A DNA stretch of 64,000 nucleotides from Sporichthya polymorpha DSM 43042 (GCF_000384115.1 NZ_KB913029.1:902907-966906), one strand, 5' to 3'. Counted from the first letter of the stretch, positions 37,196-45,871 are shown. Translations and numbers: made by a program. Notes: generated by a model not told the origin, from the letters alone.

Positions 37196-38800
37196 ATGCC
37201 ACCCGTCGTCTCCGGCCTGCTCGGCAAGGGCGGCCGGATGTTCTCCTCGTTCACCGTCGGCCAGAAGGTCGTCTCGGTGGTCGGGGTTCTCGGGCTGCTG
37301 TTCGGCGCCTACTTCTTCATGTCGTGGGCGACCAAGCCGACCTACGCACCCCTGTTCACCAACGTCGCGCCGGCGGACGCGTCCGCGATCGTCGACCAGC
37401 TCAACGCGGCGGGGACGCCGTACCAGCTGGCGAACGGCGGCACGACGATCCTCGTCCCGCAGGCGCAGGTGTACGACACCCGCATCGCGATGAGCGGCAA
37501 GGGCATCGCCCCGAGCTCGAGCAGCAGCGGGTGGGGCATCCTCGACAAGCAGGGCATCACGACCTCGAAGTTCCAGCAGGACGTCGGCTACCGGCGCGCG
37601 CTGGAGGGCGAGCTCGCCCGCACCGTCCAGGGCATCGAGGGCGTCAACACCGCGGTCGTGCACCTGGCGCTGCCGGAGAAGACGGTCTTCACCAAGCAGG
37701 CCGACACCGCCAAGGCGTCCGTGCTCGTCGACACTGCGCCCGGGACGTCGTTGACGTCGGGTCAGGTCCAGTCGATCGTCAACCTGGTCTCCTCCGCGGT
37801 GGAGAACCTCAAGCCCGACCAGGTGACCGTCGCCGACTCGACCGGCAAGACTCTCTCGGCGTCGGCGGAGTCGTCGGCCGGCACCGCGGCGGACAACCGC
37901 GCGCAGCAGACCCGCGAGTACGAGACCCGCGTCGCGTCCGACCTGCAGGCGATGATCGACCGCGTCGTCGGTCCCGGCCACTCCGAGGTCCGGCTCTCCG
38001 CCGACCTGGACTTCGACGCGACGAAGACCACCAGCGAGACCTTCACCGACCCCGGCACCAAGCCCTCGGCCACGTCGACCACGACCGAGAAGTTCACCGG
38101 CAACGGTGCGGCGGTCGGCGGCGTCCTCGGGCCGGACAACCAGGCGGTGCCGAACAACGGCGCGGGCGGGACCGGCAACTACGAGAAGACGACCGGGACG
38201 CAGAACAACCCGCTGAACCGCGTCGTCGAGGAGCGGACCTCCGCCCCCGGCGCCGTGCGCAAGCTCAACGTCGCGGTCCTGCTCGACGCCAAGACGGCGA
38301 CCGCGGTGAACACCGCGCAGATCGAGGCGCTGGTGTCCTCCGCGGTCGGCCTGAACGCCGAGCGCGGCGACACCGTCGTCGTCGACGCCCTGCCGTTCGA
38401 CGAGACCGCGGCCACCGCGGCCGCCGAGGAGCTCGCCGCCGCGAAGAAGGCCGAGGCCGCCGCCGAGCGCAACGCGATGATCTTCACCGGGGCCAAGTAC
38501 CTCGGCGGGGCGCTGCTCCTGCTGATGCTGTTCCTCTGGGGCCGGCGCAAGATGGCCCGGATGTCGCGGGTCGCCGAGGACCGCCGCGAGATCGAGGCCC
38601 TGCAGCGCGCCCTGGCCGCCCAGCAGTCGGAGACGTCGGAACTGGCCGCGATCCCGGGCGGGGTCGCCACCGGCGCCTACGGCGAGCTCGCCGCGTCGCC
38701 CGCCGCCGAGGCCCGGAACGACGTCGGCGACCTCGTGAAGTCCCAGCCCGACGAGGTCGCGCAGCTGCTGCGCGGCTGGCTCGCGGACCGGCGGTCCTAG
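37196..38800 (+). CDS. fliF: Flagellar MS-ring protein FliF
   Basis: A 534-residue MS-ring protein. The first membrane span is at about residues 26-46, followed by the ring-building motifs (YAPLFTNVAPADASAIVDQL; LEGELARTVQGIEGVNTAVV). A second span lies near 438-456. The cytoplasmic C-terminus ends in a helix that binds FliG. The low-complexity segment at about 285-345 is longer than needed but usual in actinobacteria. GGAG lies 8 bases before the ATG. The fliG ATG follows the stop directly. Confidence 0.94.
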   Translation: MPPVVSGLLGKGGRMFSSFTVGQKVVSVVGVLGLLFGAYFFMSWATKPTYAPLFTNVAPADASAIVDQLNAAGTPYQLANGGTTILVPQAQVYDTRIAMSGKGIAPSSSSSGWGILDKQGITTSKFQQDVGYRRALEGELARTVQGIEGVNTAVVHLALPEKTVFTKQADTAKASVLVDTAPGTSLTSGQVQSIVNLVSSAVENLKPDQVTVADSTGKTLSASAESSAGTAADNRAQQTREYETRVASDLQAMIDRVVGPGHSEVRLSADLDFDATKTTSETFTDPGTKPSATSTTTEKFTGNGAAVGGVLGPDNQAVPNNGAGGTGNYEKTTGTQNNPLNRVVEERTSAPGAVRKLNVAVLLDAKTATAVNTAQIEALVSSAVGLNAERGDTVVVDALPFDETAATAAAEELAAAKKAEAAAERNAMIFTGAKYLGGALLLLMLFLWGRRKMARMSRVAEDRREIEALQRALAAQQSETSELAAIPGGVATGAYGELAASPAAEARNDVGDLVKSQPDEVAQLLRGWLADRRS

Positions 38801-39814
38801 ATGAGCGAGCTGGCCACGCTGTCCGGCGTGACGAAGGCGGCCATCCTGCTGATGCAGGTGCCGCGGGACGACTCCGCGCGGATTCTGGCGCAGATGCGGG
38901 ACACCGAGGTCGAGGCCGTGACGGCCGAGATCGTGCGCCTGCAGCACGTGGACTCCGAGCTCGCGGACAAGGTCATCACCGAGTTCCGCGAGATGGCGGC
39001 CGCGCGGCACGTCGTGCTGGAAGGTGGTGTCCGCTACGCACGCGACCTGCTCGCGGGCGCGCTCGGCGAGGAGAAGGCGGACGAGGTCATCGGCCGGATC
39101 TCCGCGTCGATGAAGGAGATCCCCTTCGAGTTCCTCCGCCGCGCGGACCCGCGGCAGATCCTGTCCTACCTCTCGGACGAGCACCCGCAGACGATCGCGC
39201 TCGTCCTGGCGCACATGAGCGCCGACCAGGCCTCCCTGGTGCTGGGCGGGCTCGCGCCGGAGCTGCAGGCCGACGTGGCGCACCGCATCGCGGTCATGGA
39301 CCGGACGTCGCCGGAGATCATCACCTCGGTCGAGGCGTCGTTGAAGCGGCGCCTGCTCTCGGTGCTCGCGACCAGCGAGTTCTCCGAGGTCGGCGGCATC
39401 TCGCCGCTGGTGGACATCATCAGCCGCGCGGACCGCTCGACGGAGAAGCTGATCCTCGAAGGTCTGGAGGGGCGCGACCCCGACCTCGCGGACGAGATCC
39501 GCAGCCACATGTTCATGTTCAAGGACATCGTCGGCCTGGACGACCGGAGCGTTCAGCTGGTCCTCCGTCAGATCGACACCAGCACGCTCGCCACCGCGCT
39601 CAAGGGCGTCAGCGAGGACGTCAAGGAGAAGATCCTGAAGAACATCTCCGAACGGGCCGCCGAGAACCTCCTCGAGGAGATCGACCTGCTCGGTCCGGTG
39701 CGCCTGCGCACCGTGGAGGAGGCCCAGGCCTCGATCGTCCAGAGCATCCGTTCCCTCGAGGAGTCCGGCGAGCTCGTGATGCGACGGGAGTCCGACGATG
39801 ACTTCGTCTCCTGA
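38801..39814 (+). CDS. fliG: Flagellar motor switch protein FliG
   Basis: A 337-residue switch protein with the three FliG domains. The N-terminal domain begins LSGVTKAAILLMQVP; the middle domain contains YLSDEHPQTIALVLAHM (EHPQT being the FliM-binding loop); the C-terminal torque domain contains FKDIVGLDDRSVQLVLRQID with the charged residues that face MotA. It starts at the base after the fliF stop and overlaps fliH by 17 bases. Confidence 0.95.
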   Translation: MSELATLSGVTKAAILLMQVPRDDSARILAQMRDTEVEAVTAEIVRLQHVDSELADKVITEFREMAAARHVVLEGGVRYARDLLAGALGEEKADEVIGRISASMKEIPFEFLRRADPRQILSYLSDEHPQTIALVLAHMSADQASLVLGGLAPELQADVAHRIAVMDRTSPEIITSVEASLKRRLLSVLATSEFSEVGGISPLVDIISRADRSTEKLILEGLEGRDPDLADEIRSHMFMFKDIVGLDDRSVQLVLRQIDTSTLATALKGVSEDVKEKILKNISERAAENLLEEIDLLGPVRLRTVEEAQASIVQSIRSLEESGELVMRRESDDDFVS

Positions 39815-40469
39815 GCTTCCCTCCCGCCTGATGCGCGGGACCGCGGCGGCCGACCTGCCCGCGGCACCGCTGGAGGGACTGCTCGACCCCCTGCAACGCA
39901 CGGCGCTCGAGGAGCTGTCCGCGGAGACGCGGGCCGCGGCGCGGGCCGAGGGCTACGCCGTCGGGTGGGCCCAGGGCCGGCGGGCCGCGGACGAGGCCGC
40001 CCGCGAGGAGTCCGCGCGGTTCGCCACCGAGCGTGCCGTGGCCGCCGAGCGGTCCGACCTCGAACTGCTGAACGCGCTGCGGGCGCTGACGGCGGCCGCT
40101 GACTCTCTCGAGGCTCGGGCCGTCGTGCCCGCGCAGGAGCTGACGGACGCGATCGTGCGCGGCGCCGTCGAGCTCGCGGAGAGCCTGCTCGGCCGGGAGC
40201 TGACGCTCGCGACCGACCCCGGTCTCGACGCGATCCGGCGAGCGCTGGTGCTGCTTCCGCAGAACCGGTCGGTCACCGCGCGACTGCATCCTGACGATGC
40301 GTCAGCGACACGCGCCGCGCTGGCCTCGGCCGACCTCGGTCGTGAGGTGCTCGTCGTCGCCGACCCGAACGTCGAGCGTGGCGGGGCGGTCGTCGACTGC
40401 GACGCCACCCGTGTCGACGCCCAGCTCGGACCGGCCCTGGAGCGCGTTCGGGCGGTGCTGGGGCTGTGA
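39798..40469 (+). CDS. fliH: Flagellar export ATPase regulator FliH
   Basis: A 223-residue FliH-like protein. The N-terminal part is a long Ala/Glu-rich helix (about residues 35-95) as in FliH coiled coils. The C-terminal domain (about 110-223) contains DAIVRGAVELAESLLGREL and VVADPNVERGGAVVDCDATR, typical of the FliH/HrpE fold. It binds FliI and delivers it to the export gate. It overlaps both fliG and fliI. Confidence 0.85.
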   Translation: MTSSPELPSRLMRGTAAADLPAAPLEGLLDPLQRTALEELSAETRAAARAEGYAVGWAQGRRAADEAAREESARFATERAVAAERSDLELLNALRALTAAADSLEARAVVPAQELTDAIVRGAVELAESLLGRELTLATDPGLDAIRRALVLLPQNRSVTARLHPDDASATRAALASADLGREVLVVADPNVERGGAVVDCDATRVDAQLGPALERVRAVLGL

Positions 40470-41779
40470 CGACCATGTTCGCTGCTGACGTCCTCGCCGC
40501 CGCGCGCCCGCGTGCGACCGGTCTGGTGACGGGTGTCGTCGGGCTGGTCGTCGACGTCGTCGGCGTCGAGGCCGCGGTCGGTGAGCTCGTGATGCTGGGG
40601 CCGGACGAGATCCCGGCGGAGGTCGTGGCGGTGCGCCCGGCGACCGCCGAGGGCAGCCGCCTCGCGTGCATGCCGCTGGGCTCGACGAACGGCATCCGCG
40701 CCGGACACCCCGCGCGGGGCACCGGCTCCGCGCTGACCGTCGGCGTCGGGGAGGCGCTGCGCGGTCGCGTGCTCGACGGCCTCGGCTCGCCGATCGACGG
40801 TCGGCCGCTGCCGGCCGGGCTCGAGCGCGTCCCCGTCGAGGCCGACGCCCCGCACCCGCTGCGGCGCGGCCGGGTGAACGAACCGCTGTCGGTCGGCGTC
40901 CGCGCCCTCGACACGCTGGTGCCCGTCGGCCGTGGTCAGCGCATCGGCATCTTCGCCGGGTCCGGCGTCGGTAAGTCCTCGCTGCTGTCGATGATCACGC
41001 GCGGCACCGAGGCGGCGGTGACCGTCGTGTGCCTGGTCGGCGAGCGTGGCCGTGAGGTCCGCGAGTTCCTGGAGAACGACCTGGGGCCCGAGGGCCTCGC
41101 GCGCGCCGTCGTGGTCGTCGCGACCTCGGACGCGCCGCCGATGGTGCGTCTGCGCGCGCCGTTCGTCGCGACGCGGATCGCCGAGCACCTGCGCGACTCC
41201 GGCCAGGACGTCCTGCTGCTGATGGACTCGCTGACCCGCCTGGCCTACGCCCAGCGCGAGGTCGGGCTCTCCGCCGGCGAGCCGCCGGCCACCCGCGGGT
41301 ACCCGCCGTCGGTGTTCGCGCTGCTGCCGCGGCTGCTGGAGCGGGCGGGCCCGGGCGAGACCGGGTCGATCACCGGCATCTACACCGTCCTCGTCGACGG
41401 TGACGACCACAACGAGCCGGTCTCGGACGCAGCGCGGTCGATCCTCGACGGGCACGTCACCCTGACCCGGCGCCTCGCGACCGCCGGGCACTTCCCCAGC
41501 ATCGACGTGCTGGAGTCGGTGTCCCGCGTCTCCGGCGCGGTGACGACGCCGGAGCAGCGCGCGCTCGCGACCGAACTGCGCCGGCTGATGGCCGCGCACC
41601 GCGACGCCCGCGACCTGATCGAGATCGGCGCCTACGTGGCCGGGACGAACCCGGTCGTCGACCGGGCGCGCGAGCTCGCCCCGGCGATCGACGCGTTCCT
41701 GCGCCAGGACCTGCACGGGCAGACCTCCGCCACCGAGGCGTGGACCGCGCTGTCCGCGCTGCTCGGGGGTGCGGCATGA
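40466..41779 (+). CDS. fliI: Flagellum-specific export ATPase FliI
   Basis: A 437-residue F1-like ATPase. Walker A is GSGVGKSS (residues 165-172), and Walker B lies in VLLLMDSLTRLAYAQREVGL. The type III ATPase signature PPSVFALLPRLLERAG is also present. It unfolds and feeds export substrates. The GTG at 40466 overlaps the fliH stop; an ATG 9 bases later is a possible alternative. Its stop overlaps the fliJ ATG. Confidence 0.95.
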   Translation: MTTMFAADVLAAARPRATGLVTGVVGLVVDVVGVEAAVGELVMLGPDEIPAEVVAVRPATAEGSRLACMPLGSTNGIRAGHPARGTGSALTVGVGEALRGRVLDGLGSPIDGRPLPAGLERVPVEADAPHPLRRGRVNEPLSVGVRALDTLVPVGRGQRIGIFAGSGVGKSSLLSMITRGTEAAVTVVCLVGERGREVREFLENDLGPEGLARAVVVVATSDAPPMVRLRAPFVATRIAEHLRDSGQDVLLLMDSLTRLAYAQREVGLSAGEPPATRGYPPSVFALLPRLLERAGPGETGSITGIYTVLVDGDDHNEPVSDAARSILDGHVTLTRRLATAGHFPSIDVLESVSRVSGAVTTPEQRALATELRRLMAAHRDARDLIEIGAYVAGTNPVVDRARELAPAIDAFLRQDLHGQTSATEAWTALSALLGGAA

Positions 41780-42204
41780 GATTCCTGCTCGGCACCGTGC
41801 TCAAGGTGCGCAAGCTGCGCGAGGACATCGCGAAGGCCGAGGCCGCCGCGGCCCAGGCCGCGTCCCACCGCGCCGCGACCGACTTCGCCCGCCGCGAGGC
41901 GGCGCTCGCCGGCCGACCCGAGCCCGGCACGGCCGAGGCGTCGCAATGGCTCGCGGCCCGCGCGGCGTTGCTGACGATGGCTTCCGACGTCGCGGTCGCC
42001 CGCGAGGTCGCGGTCGCCCGGGACGCGGACGCCGCTGCGGCCATGGCCCGCTTCGCCACCACCCGGCGTGAGCGCGAGGGTGTCGAGGATCTGGCGCAGC
42101 GTCAGAAGGAGGCGGAGCTGCGCGAACGCGAGGCCGCGGAGCAGCGGGAGGCCGACGACCGTGCCGGCGCCCGTCTCTTCGCCGCCCGGGAGGACCAGCC
42201 ATGA
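41776..42204 (+). CDS. fliJ: Flagellar export chaperone-like protein FliJ
   Basis: A 142-residue protein that is almost entirely charged helix with Ala/Arg/Glu heptads. It starts RFLLGTVLKVRKLREDIAKA, the usual beginning of FliJ (F, L and V spaced before a long coiled coil). FliJ is the central stalk of the FliI ring. Assignment rests on position, size and coiled-coil composition because FliJ sequences are poorly conserved. ATGA overlaps couple it to fliI and the next gene. Confidence 0.82.
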   Translation: MRFLLGTVLKVRKLREDIAKAEAAAAQAASHRAATDFARREAALAGRPEPGTAEASQWLAARAALLTMASDVAVAREVAVARDADAAAAMARFATTRREREGVEDLAQRQKEAELREREAAEQREADDRAGARLFAAREDQP

Positions 42205-42908
42205 GCATCGCCGACGTGCAGGCCCGCATGGCGGCCATCACCGCGCAGTTCGTCTCGCCGCTGCAGACCGTCGCGTCGGCGTCGGCGTCGGCGTCGACGT
42301 CGACGGCGTCGGGCTCGACCGCGACCACCTTTGCCGCCGCGCTCGCCGAGGCGACCAACTCGACCGGGGCAACCGGCGCGGGTTCGGGGGCGGGTTCCAA
42401 GGCGACCGGCACGGCCGCCGAGCTCATCGCCGACGCGAAGCGCTACCTCGGCGTCCCCTACGTCTGGGGCGGCACCAACCCCGCCAAGGGACTGGACTGC
42501 TCCGGCCTGACCCAGCTGGTCTACGGCCACGTCGGCATCGACCTGCCCCGCGTCAGCTACCAGCAGGCGAAGGAGGGCACCGCCGTGAACGGGCTCGCCA
42601 ATGCCAAGCCCGGCGACCTGCTCGCCTTCGACTCCCCCGTCGACCACGTGGCGATCTACCTCGGCGACAACAAGATGATCCACGCCCCCCGGCCCGGAAA
42701 GGTCGTCGAGATCTCCGACGTCTACGAGACCCCGACCCACATCCGCCGCCTGCTCCCCGAGACCGCTCCGGTCAGCAACGCCCTGCCGGGTGGGCTGCCG
42801 AGCGGAGTGGCGAACGCCCTGGCGACCGCGCTGCCGGGCGGGACGGCGAACTCACTGCTGGCCCAGTACCCGGCCCTGGCCGCCGCGCTCGGAGGGAGTG
42901 CGTCATGA
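42201..42908 (+). CDS. NlpC/P60-family peptidoglycan hydrolase in flagellar operon
   Basis: A 235-residue protein. After an Ala/Ser/Thr-rich linker (about residues 25-70), an NlpC/P60 domain (about 72-180) shows the catalytic Cys in GLDCSGLTQLVY, His in VDHVAIYLG and a third polar residue in MIHAPRPG. It should cut the peptide stems of peptidoglycan. There is no signal peptide, so it is probably exported by the flagellar apparatus; its N-terminus (SIADVQARMAAITAQF) could carry that signal. It occupies the functional place of the rod muramidase FlgJ. The C-terminus is hydrophobic and Ala-rich. Confidence 0.85.
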   Translation: MSIADVQARMAAITAQFVSPLQTVASASASASTSTASGSTATTFAAALAEATNSTGATGAGSGAGSKATGTAAELIADAKRYLGVPYVWGGTNPAKGLDCSGLTQLVYGHVGIDLPRVSYQQAKEGTAVNGLANAKPGDLLAFDSPVDHVAIYLGDNKMIHAPRPGKVVEISDVYETPTHIRRLLPETAPVSNALPGGLPSGVANALATALPGGTANSLLAQYPALAAALGGSAS

Positions 42909-44143
42909 CGACCCCCACGATCGGTTCGCTCCCGGTGCCCGTCCCCGCGACGGCCCCGACCGGCCGCGCGGCCACGGACTCGGGGTCGGACGCGGACGCC
43001 GGTACCGGCTCCGGCTCGGGCGAGCAGTTCGCGGGGATGGTCGCCGACCTCGTCGCGGCTCTCCTCGGCACCCCGGCCCCCGCGGCGTCCGACCTCTCCG
43101 GCGAGGCGCGCCCATCCGTCGCCTCGGATGGGCGCGGCACGCCGGAGAAGTCGGCCCTCGCGGCGGGGGTCGTCGCCCCGTCCCCGCTCCCGGGCGCGGC
43201 CCCCACCCCGGGCGGCGCGGACCCGGCCTCGGCAGCGACTCCGGCGACCGGCTCTGTCGCGGCGGCGTGCGCGACACCGGCCGCCGCCACGGGCACCGCC
43301 GATTCCGCCGCGACGGGCCCGGCCGGTCTCGACTTCTCCGGCGAGGCGCGCCCATCGACCGCCTCGGATGGGCGCGGCACGCAGGAGAAGACGGCCACCC
43401 CGGGCGGGGCCGACGTCTCGGAGGTCTCGGAGGCCCCGGCTCCCGCGCCCAAGTCGCCGGACAAGGCCGCCCCGTTCGAGGGACGCGCCGACCCCGCTGG
43501 CAGCTCATCCGGCCAGGACCCCCACAACCCCAACTTCTCCGGCGCGGGGCGGCCATCCCCCGCCGGGGAAGGGCGCGGCGCGCCGGAGAAGTCGGACGGG
43601 GTCACCCCGGCCGGCGCGGCTCCGGGCGCTGCGCCCACGTCGGCGACCTCGACCGTGGGTCCCGCGGCCGCGGCGTCGTCCGCGACTCCCGCGACTCCGA
43701 CGCCCGCACCCCTGGCGGCGCAGCTCGCCGCCCCGATCACCGCGGTGCACCAGGGCGGGGCGGAGGGGACGCACGTCCTGTCCGTCGAGGTCACGCCCGA
43801 GGAGCTCGGCCCGGTCCGGGTGGAGCTCGAACTCCGGGACGGGACGGTCGAGCTCCGGCTCGCCGGCCAGAGCGAGGCCGCCCGCGACGCCCTGCGCGCG
43901 GCCCTGCCCGACCTGCGGCGCGCGCTCGAAGCGGCCGGCATCGGCACGGGCACCTTCTCGCTCGGCGGGGACGGCGGCTCGCCGCAGCCCGGCCCGGGCG
44001 ACCCCCAGAACGGGCACGCCCGTCCCGCCTGGGCGGGCGGGGACGGGCGTGTCCCGCACGGCACCACGCAGAACACAAACGCCGGAGCACCCACCGGCGC
44101 CGGCACCCCGGCACCCGCCGGCTCGCTCGACCTGCAGCTGTAG
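42905..44143 (+). CDS. fliK: Hook-length control protein FliK
   Basis: A 412-residue FliK. The first 260 residues are disordered and Ala/Pro/Gly-rich. The C-terminal substrate-switch domain (about residues 270-355) contains HVLSVEVTPEELGPVRVELE and LRAALPDLRRALEAAGI, the FliK_C signature. Three copies of a 52-base palindromic element encode FSGEARPS..SDGRG.PEK-like peptides at about residues 65-83, 145-163 and 212-230, all in the disordered part. A fourth, weaker one lies near residue 375. FliK measures hook length and triggers the specificity switch; added linker length may affect that ruler (inference). Confidence 0.85.
   Translation: MTTPTIGSLPVPVPATAPTGRAATDSGSDADAGTGSGSGEQFAGMVADLVAALLGTPAPAASDLSGEARPSVASDGRGTPEKSALAAGVVAPSPLPGAAPTPGGADPASAATPATGSVAAACATPAAATGTADSAATGPAGLDFSGEARPSTASDGRGTQEKTATPGGADVSEVSEAPAPAPKSPDKAAPFEGRADPAGSSSGQDPHNPNFSGAGRPSPAGEGRGAPEKSDGVTPAGAAPGAAPTSATSTVGPAAAASSATPATPTPAPLAAQLAAPITAVHQGGAEGTHVLSVEVTPEELGPVRVELELRDGTVELRLAGQSEAARDALRAALPDLRRALEAAGIGTGTFSLGGDGGSPQPGPGDPQNGHARPAWAGGDGRVPHGTTQNTNAGAPTGAGTPAPAGSLDLQL
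43096..43147. repeat. In-frame palindromic element in fliK, copy 1
   Basis: A 52-base hairpin: CTCCGGCG, AGG, CGCGCCCATCCG, a 6-base loop, then the exact complements CGGATGGGCGCG and CGCCGGAG separated by GCA. The coding strand gives SGEARPS.ASDGRGTPEK. The opposite strand in the matching frame gives SGVPRPSEATDGRASPE. Confidence 0.85.
43336..43387. repeat. In-frame palindromic element in fliK, copy 2
   Basis: Same 52-base length and the same reading phase as copy 1 (start offset from the fliK ATG is 2 modulo 3 in both). The outer arms carry two changes. The encoded peptide is FSGEARPSTASDGRGTQEK; the opposite strand gives FSCVPRPSEAVDGRASPEK. Confidence 0.85.
43537..43588. repeat. In-frame palindromic element in fliK, copy 3
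   Basis: Again 52 bases and the same phase, but more diverged in the inner arms. The outer stem extends to ACTTCTCCGGCGCG. The encoded peptide is FSGAGRPSPAGEGRGAPEK; the opposite strand gives FSGAPRPSPAGDGRPAPEK. Confidence 0.8.
44011..44056. repeat. Imperfect palindrome near the fliK 3' end, possible diverged copy
   Basis: CGGGCACGCCCGTCCCGCC pairs with the following GGCGGGGACGGGCGTG-containing stretch except for single-base bulges. The peptide GHARPAWAGGDGRVPHG loosely follows the GEARPS..SDGRGTP pattern of copies 1-3. Homology to them is uncertain. Confidence 0.4.
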
Positions 44144-44155
44144 TCAGGAGAAACG

Positions 44156-44590
44156 TTGACCGTCCTACCCCCCACCCCGATCTCGTCGCTCTTCGAGCCG
44201 AAGCCGGCGGCGACCAGCACGCCGGGCAACACGCTCGGCAAGGACGCGTTCCTCAAGCTGCTCGTCGCGCAGCTGAAGTACCAGGACCCGACCGCGCCGA
44301 CCGACTCGGCGCAGTTCATGGCGCAGACCGCGCAGTTCACGCAGGTCGAGAAGCTGGAGGAGATCGCCGCGGCGGTCACCCAGTCGCTCACCGCGCAGAG
44401 CGTGTTCGGTGTGAGCGCGATGGTCGGACGGACCGTCAGTTGGCTCAATGCCGACGGGACCGAACTCTCGGGCGTCGTTCACGCCGCCTCGTTCACCGCC
44501 GCCGGCCCCTACCTGACGGTGGCGGACGGCACGCAGGTCGCCATGGGCGACATCACCTCGGTGCGGGCGACTCCCGCGAACCCCCAGTAA
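44156..44590 (+). CDS. flgD: Flagellar hook capping/assembly protein FlgD
   Basis: A 144-residue FlgD. The N-terminal signature LGKDAFLKLLVAQLKYQDP (about residues 27-45) and QFMAQTAQFTQVEKL are diagnostic. The C-terminal beta part is short, so this is a minimal FlgD. The start is a TTG with AGGAG 6 bases upstream, 13 bases after the fliK stop. FlgD caps the growing hook. Confidence 0.9.
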   Translation: MTVLPPTPISSLFEPKPAATSTPGNTLGKDAFLKLLVAQLKYQDPTAPTDSAQFMAQTAQFTQVEKLEEIAAAVTQSLTAQSVFGVSAMVGRTVSWLNADGTELSGVVHAASFTAAGPYLTVADGTQVAMGDITSVRATPANPQ

Positions 44591-44603
44591 CAGGAGACTC
44601 TTC

Positions 44604-45791
44604 ATGCTTCGCTCGCTCTTCGCCGGCATCTCCGGTCTGCGCTCGCACCAGACGATGATGGACGTCACCGGCAACAACATCGCCAACGTGAACACGACGG
44701 GCTTCAAGTCGAGCACGACGGTCTTCCAGGACACGCTCTCGCAGCTGCTCAAGGGCGCGGGTGCGCCGGTCGGCGGCAACGGCGGCACGAACCCGGCGCA
44801 GGTCGGCCTGGGCACGCGCCTGGCCGCGATCACGACGAACTTCGCGCAGGGCTCGGCGCAGTCCACCGGCCGCTCGACGGACCTGATGATCCAGGGCGAC
44901 GGCTTCTTCGTCGTCCGCAACGGCGGCGAGAACCTCTACACCCGCGCGGGTGCGTTCTCCTTCGACACCGACGGCCGCCTGACCACGCCCGAGGGCGCAG
45001 TCGTGCAGGGCTGGTCCGCGAACAACGGGCTGATCGACACCAACGCCCCGGTCGGCGACATCCAGCTGCCGGTCGGCGCGGTCCTGCCGCCGGTCGCGAC
45101 GAGCACCGCGACGCTGGCCGGCAACCTGCCGTCCGACGCGGCCCTCGGCACCGTCGTCCGCACGTCGATCAAGATCTACGACGCGGCCGGCACCCCGACC
45201 GACATGGACGTCACCGCGACGCTCGCCGCGGGCGGCGTCTGGAACCTGACGTCCAGCGTCGGCACGCTCTCCCCCGCGACGCTGTCGTTCACCGGCGCCG
45301 GCGCGACCCCGTCCGCCACGTCGCTCACCTTCACCGCCACCGGCGGGCAGGTCGTCACGGTCGACACCAGCACGATCACCGGCTTCGCCGGGCAGAACAG
45401 CCTCGCCGCGACCGGCCAGAACGGCTCGGCGATGGGCACCCTGCAGGCGTTCACGATGTCGCCGGACGGGACGCTCATCGGCGTCTTCTCCAACGGCCTC
45501 AAGAGCCCGCTGGCGCAGGTCGCGCTCGCGAACTTCAACAACCCGCCGGGGCTGGAGAAGGTCGGCGGGTCGATGTACCGCACGACGGTCAACTCGGGCA
45601 CCGAGCAACTCGGCACCGCCGGGACCGCCGGCCGCGGCCTGCTCTCCTCCGGCCAGCTCGAGATGAGCAACGTCGACCTCGCGGCCGAGTTCACCAACCT
45701 GATCGTCGCCCAGCGCGGCTTCCAGGCGAACTCCCGCGTCATCACCACCAGCGACCAGATCCTCGAGGACCTGGTCAACCTCAAGCGCTGA
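44604..45791 (+). CDS. flgE: Flagellar hook protein FlgE
   Basis: A 395-residue hook protein. The N-terminal rod/hook motif is MMDVTGNNIANVNTTGFKSS (about residues 17-36). A FlgE middle domain contains GFFVVRNGGENLYTRAG-like sequence. The C-terminus FTNLIVAQRGFQANSRVITT is the conserved flagellar basal-body helix. AGGAG precedes the ATG. It closes the first flagellar transcription unit; complex palindromes follow. No flgF or flgG is seen beside it. Confidence 0.94.
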   Translation: MLRSLFAGISGLRSHQTMMDVTGNNIANVNTTGFKSSTTVFQDTLSQLLKGAGAPVGGNGGTNPAQVGLGTRLAAITTNFAQGSAQSTGRSTDLMIQGDGFFVVRNGGENLYTRAGAFSFDTDGRLTTPEGAVVQGWSANNGLIDTNAPVGDIQLPVGAVLPPVATSTATLAGNLPSDAALGTVVRTSIKIYDAAGTPTDMDVTATLAAGGVWNLTSSVGTLSPATLSFTGAGATPSATSLTFTATGGQVVTVDTSTITGFAGQNSLAATGQNGSAMGTLQAFTMSPDGTLIGVFSNGLKSPLAQVALANFNNPPGLEKVGGSMYRTTVNSGTEQLGTAGTAGRGLLSSGQLEMSNVDLAAEFTNLIVAQRGFQANSRVITTSDQILEDLVNLKR

Positions 45792-45796
45792 TCCCG

Positions 45797-45871
45797 CGGG
45801 ATGACGTCCCGCAGGGGGCCCGCGTCAGCCCGGAGGAGGGCTGACAGGCACCGCTGCGGGACGTCATCCCG
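45797..45871. repeat. Nested cruciform-like palindrome after flgE
   Basis: CGGGATGACGTCCCGCAG (45797-45814) pairs perfectly over 18 bases with 45854-45871. The 39 bases between contain a second hairpin, GTCAGCCC...GGGCTGAC (45824-45831 and 45838-45845). It begins 5 bases after the flgE stop and probably ends that transcript. Confidence 0.65.

Noticed and set aside
42772-44448. A 558-codon minus-strand frame opposite fliK
   Set aside because: It is open because of GC bias and because the fliK palindromes read similarly on both strands; there is no start context, domain or operon partner. It was useful only to show the two-strand peptide symmetry.
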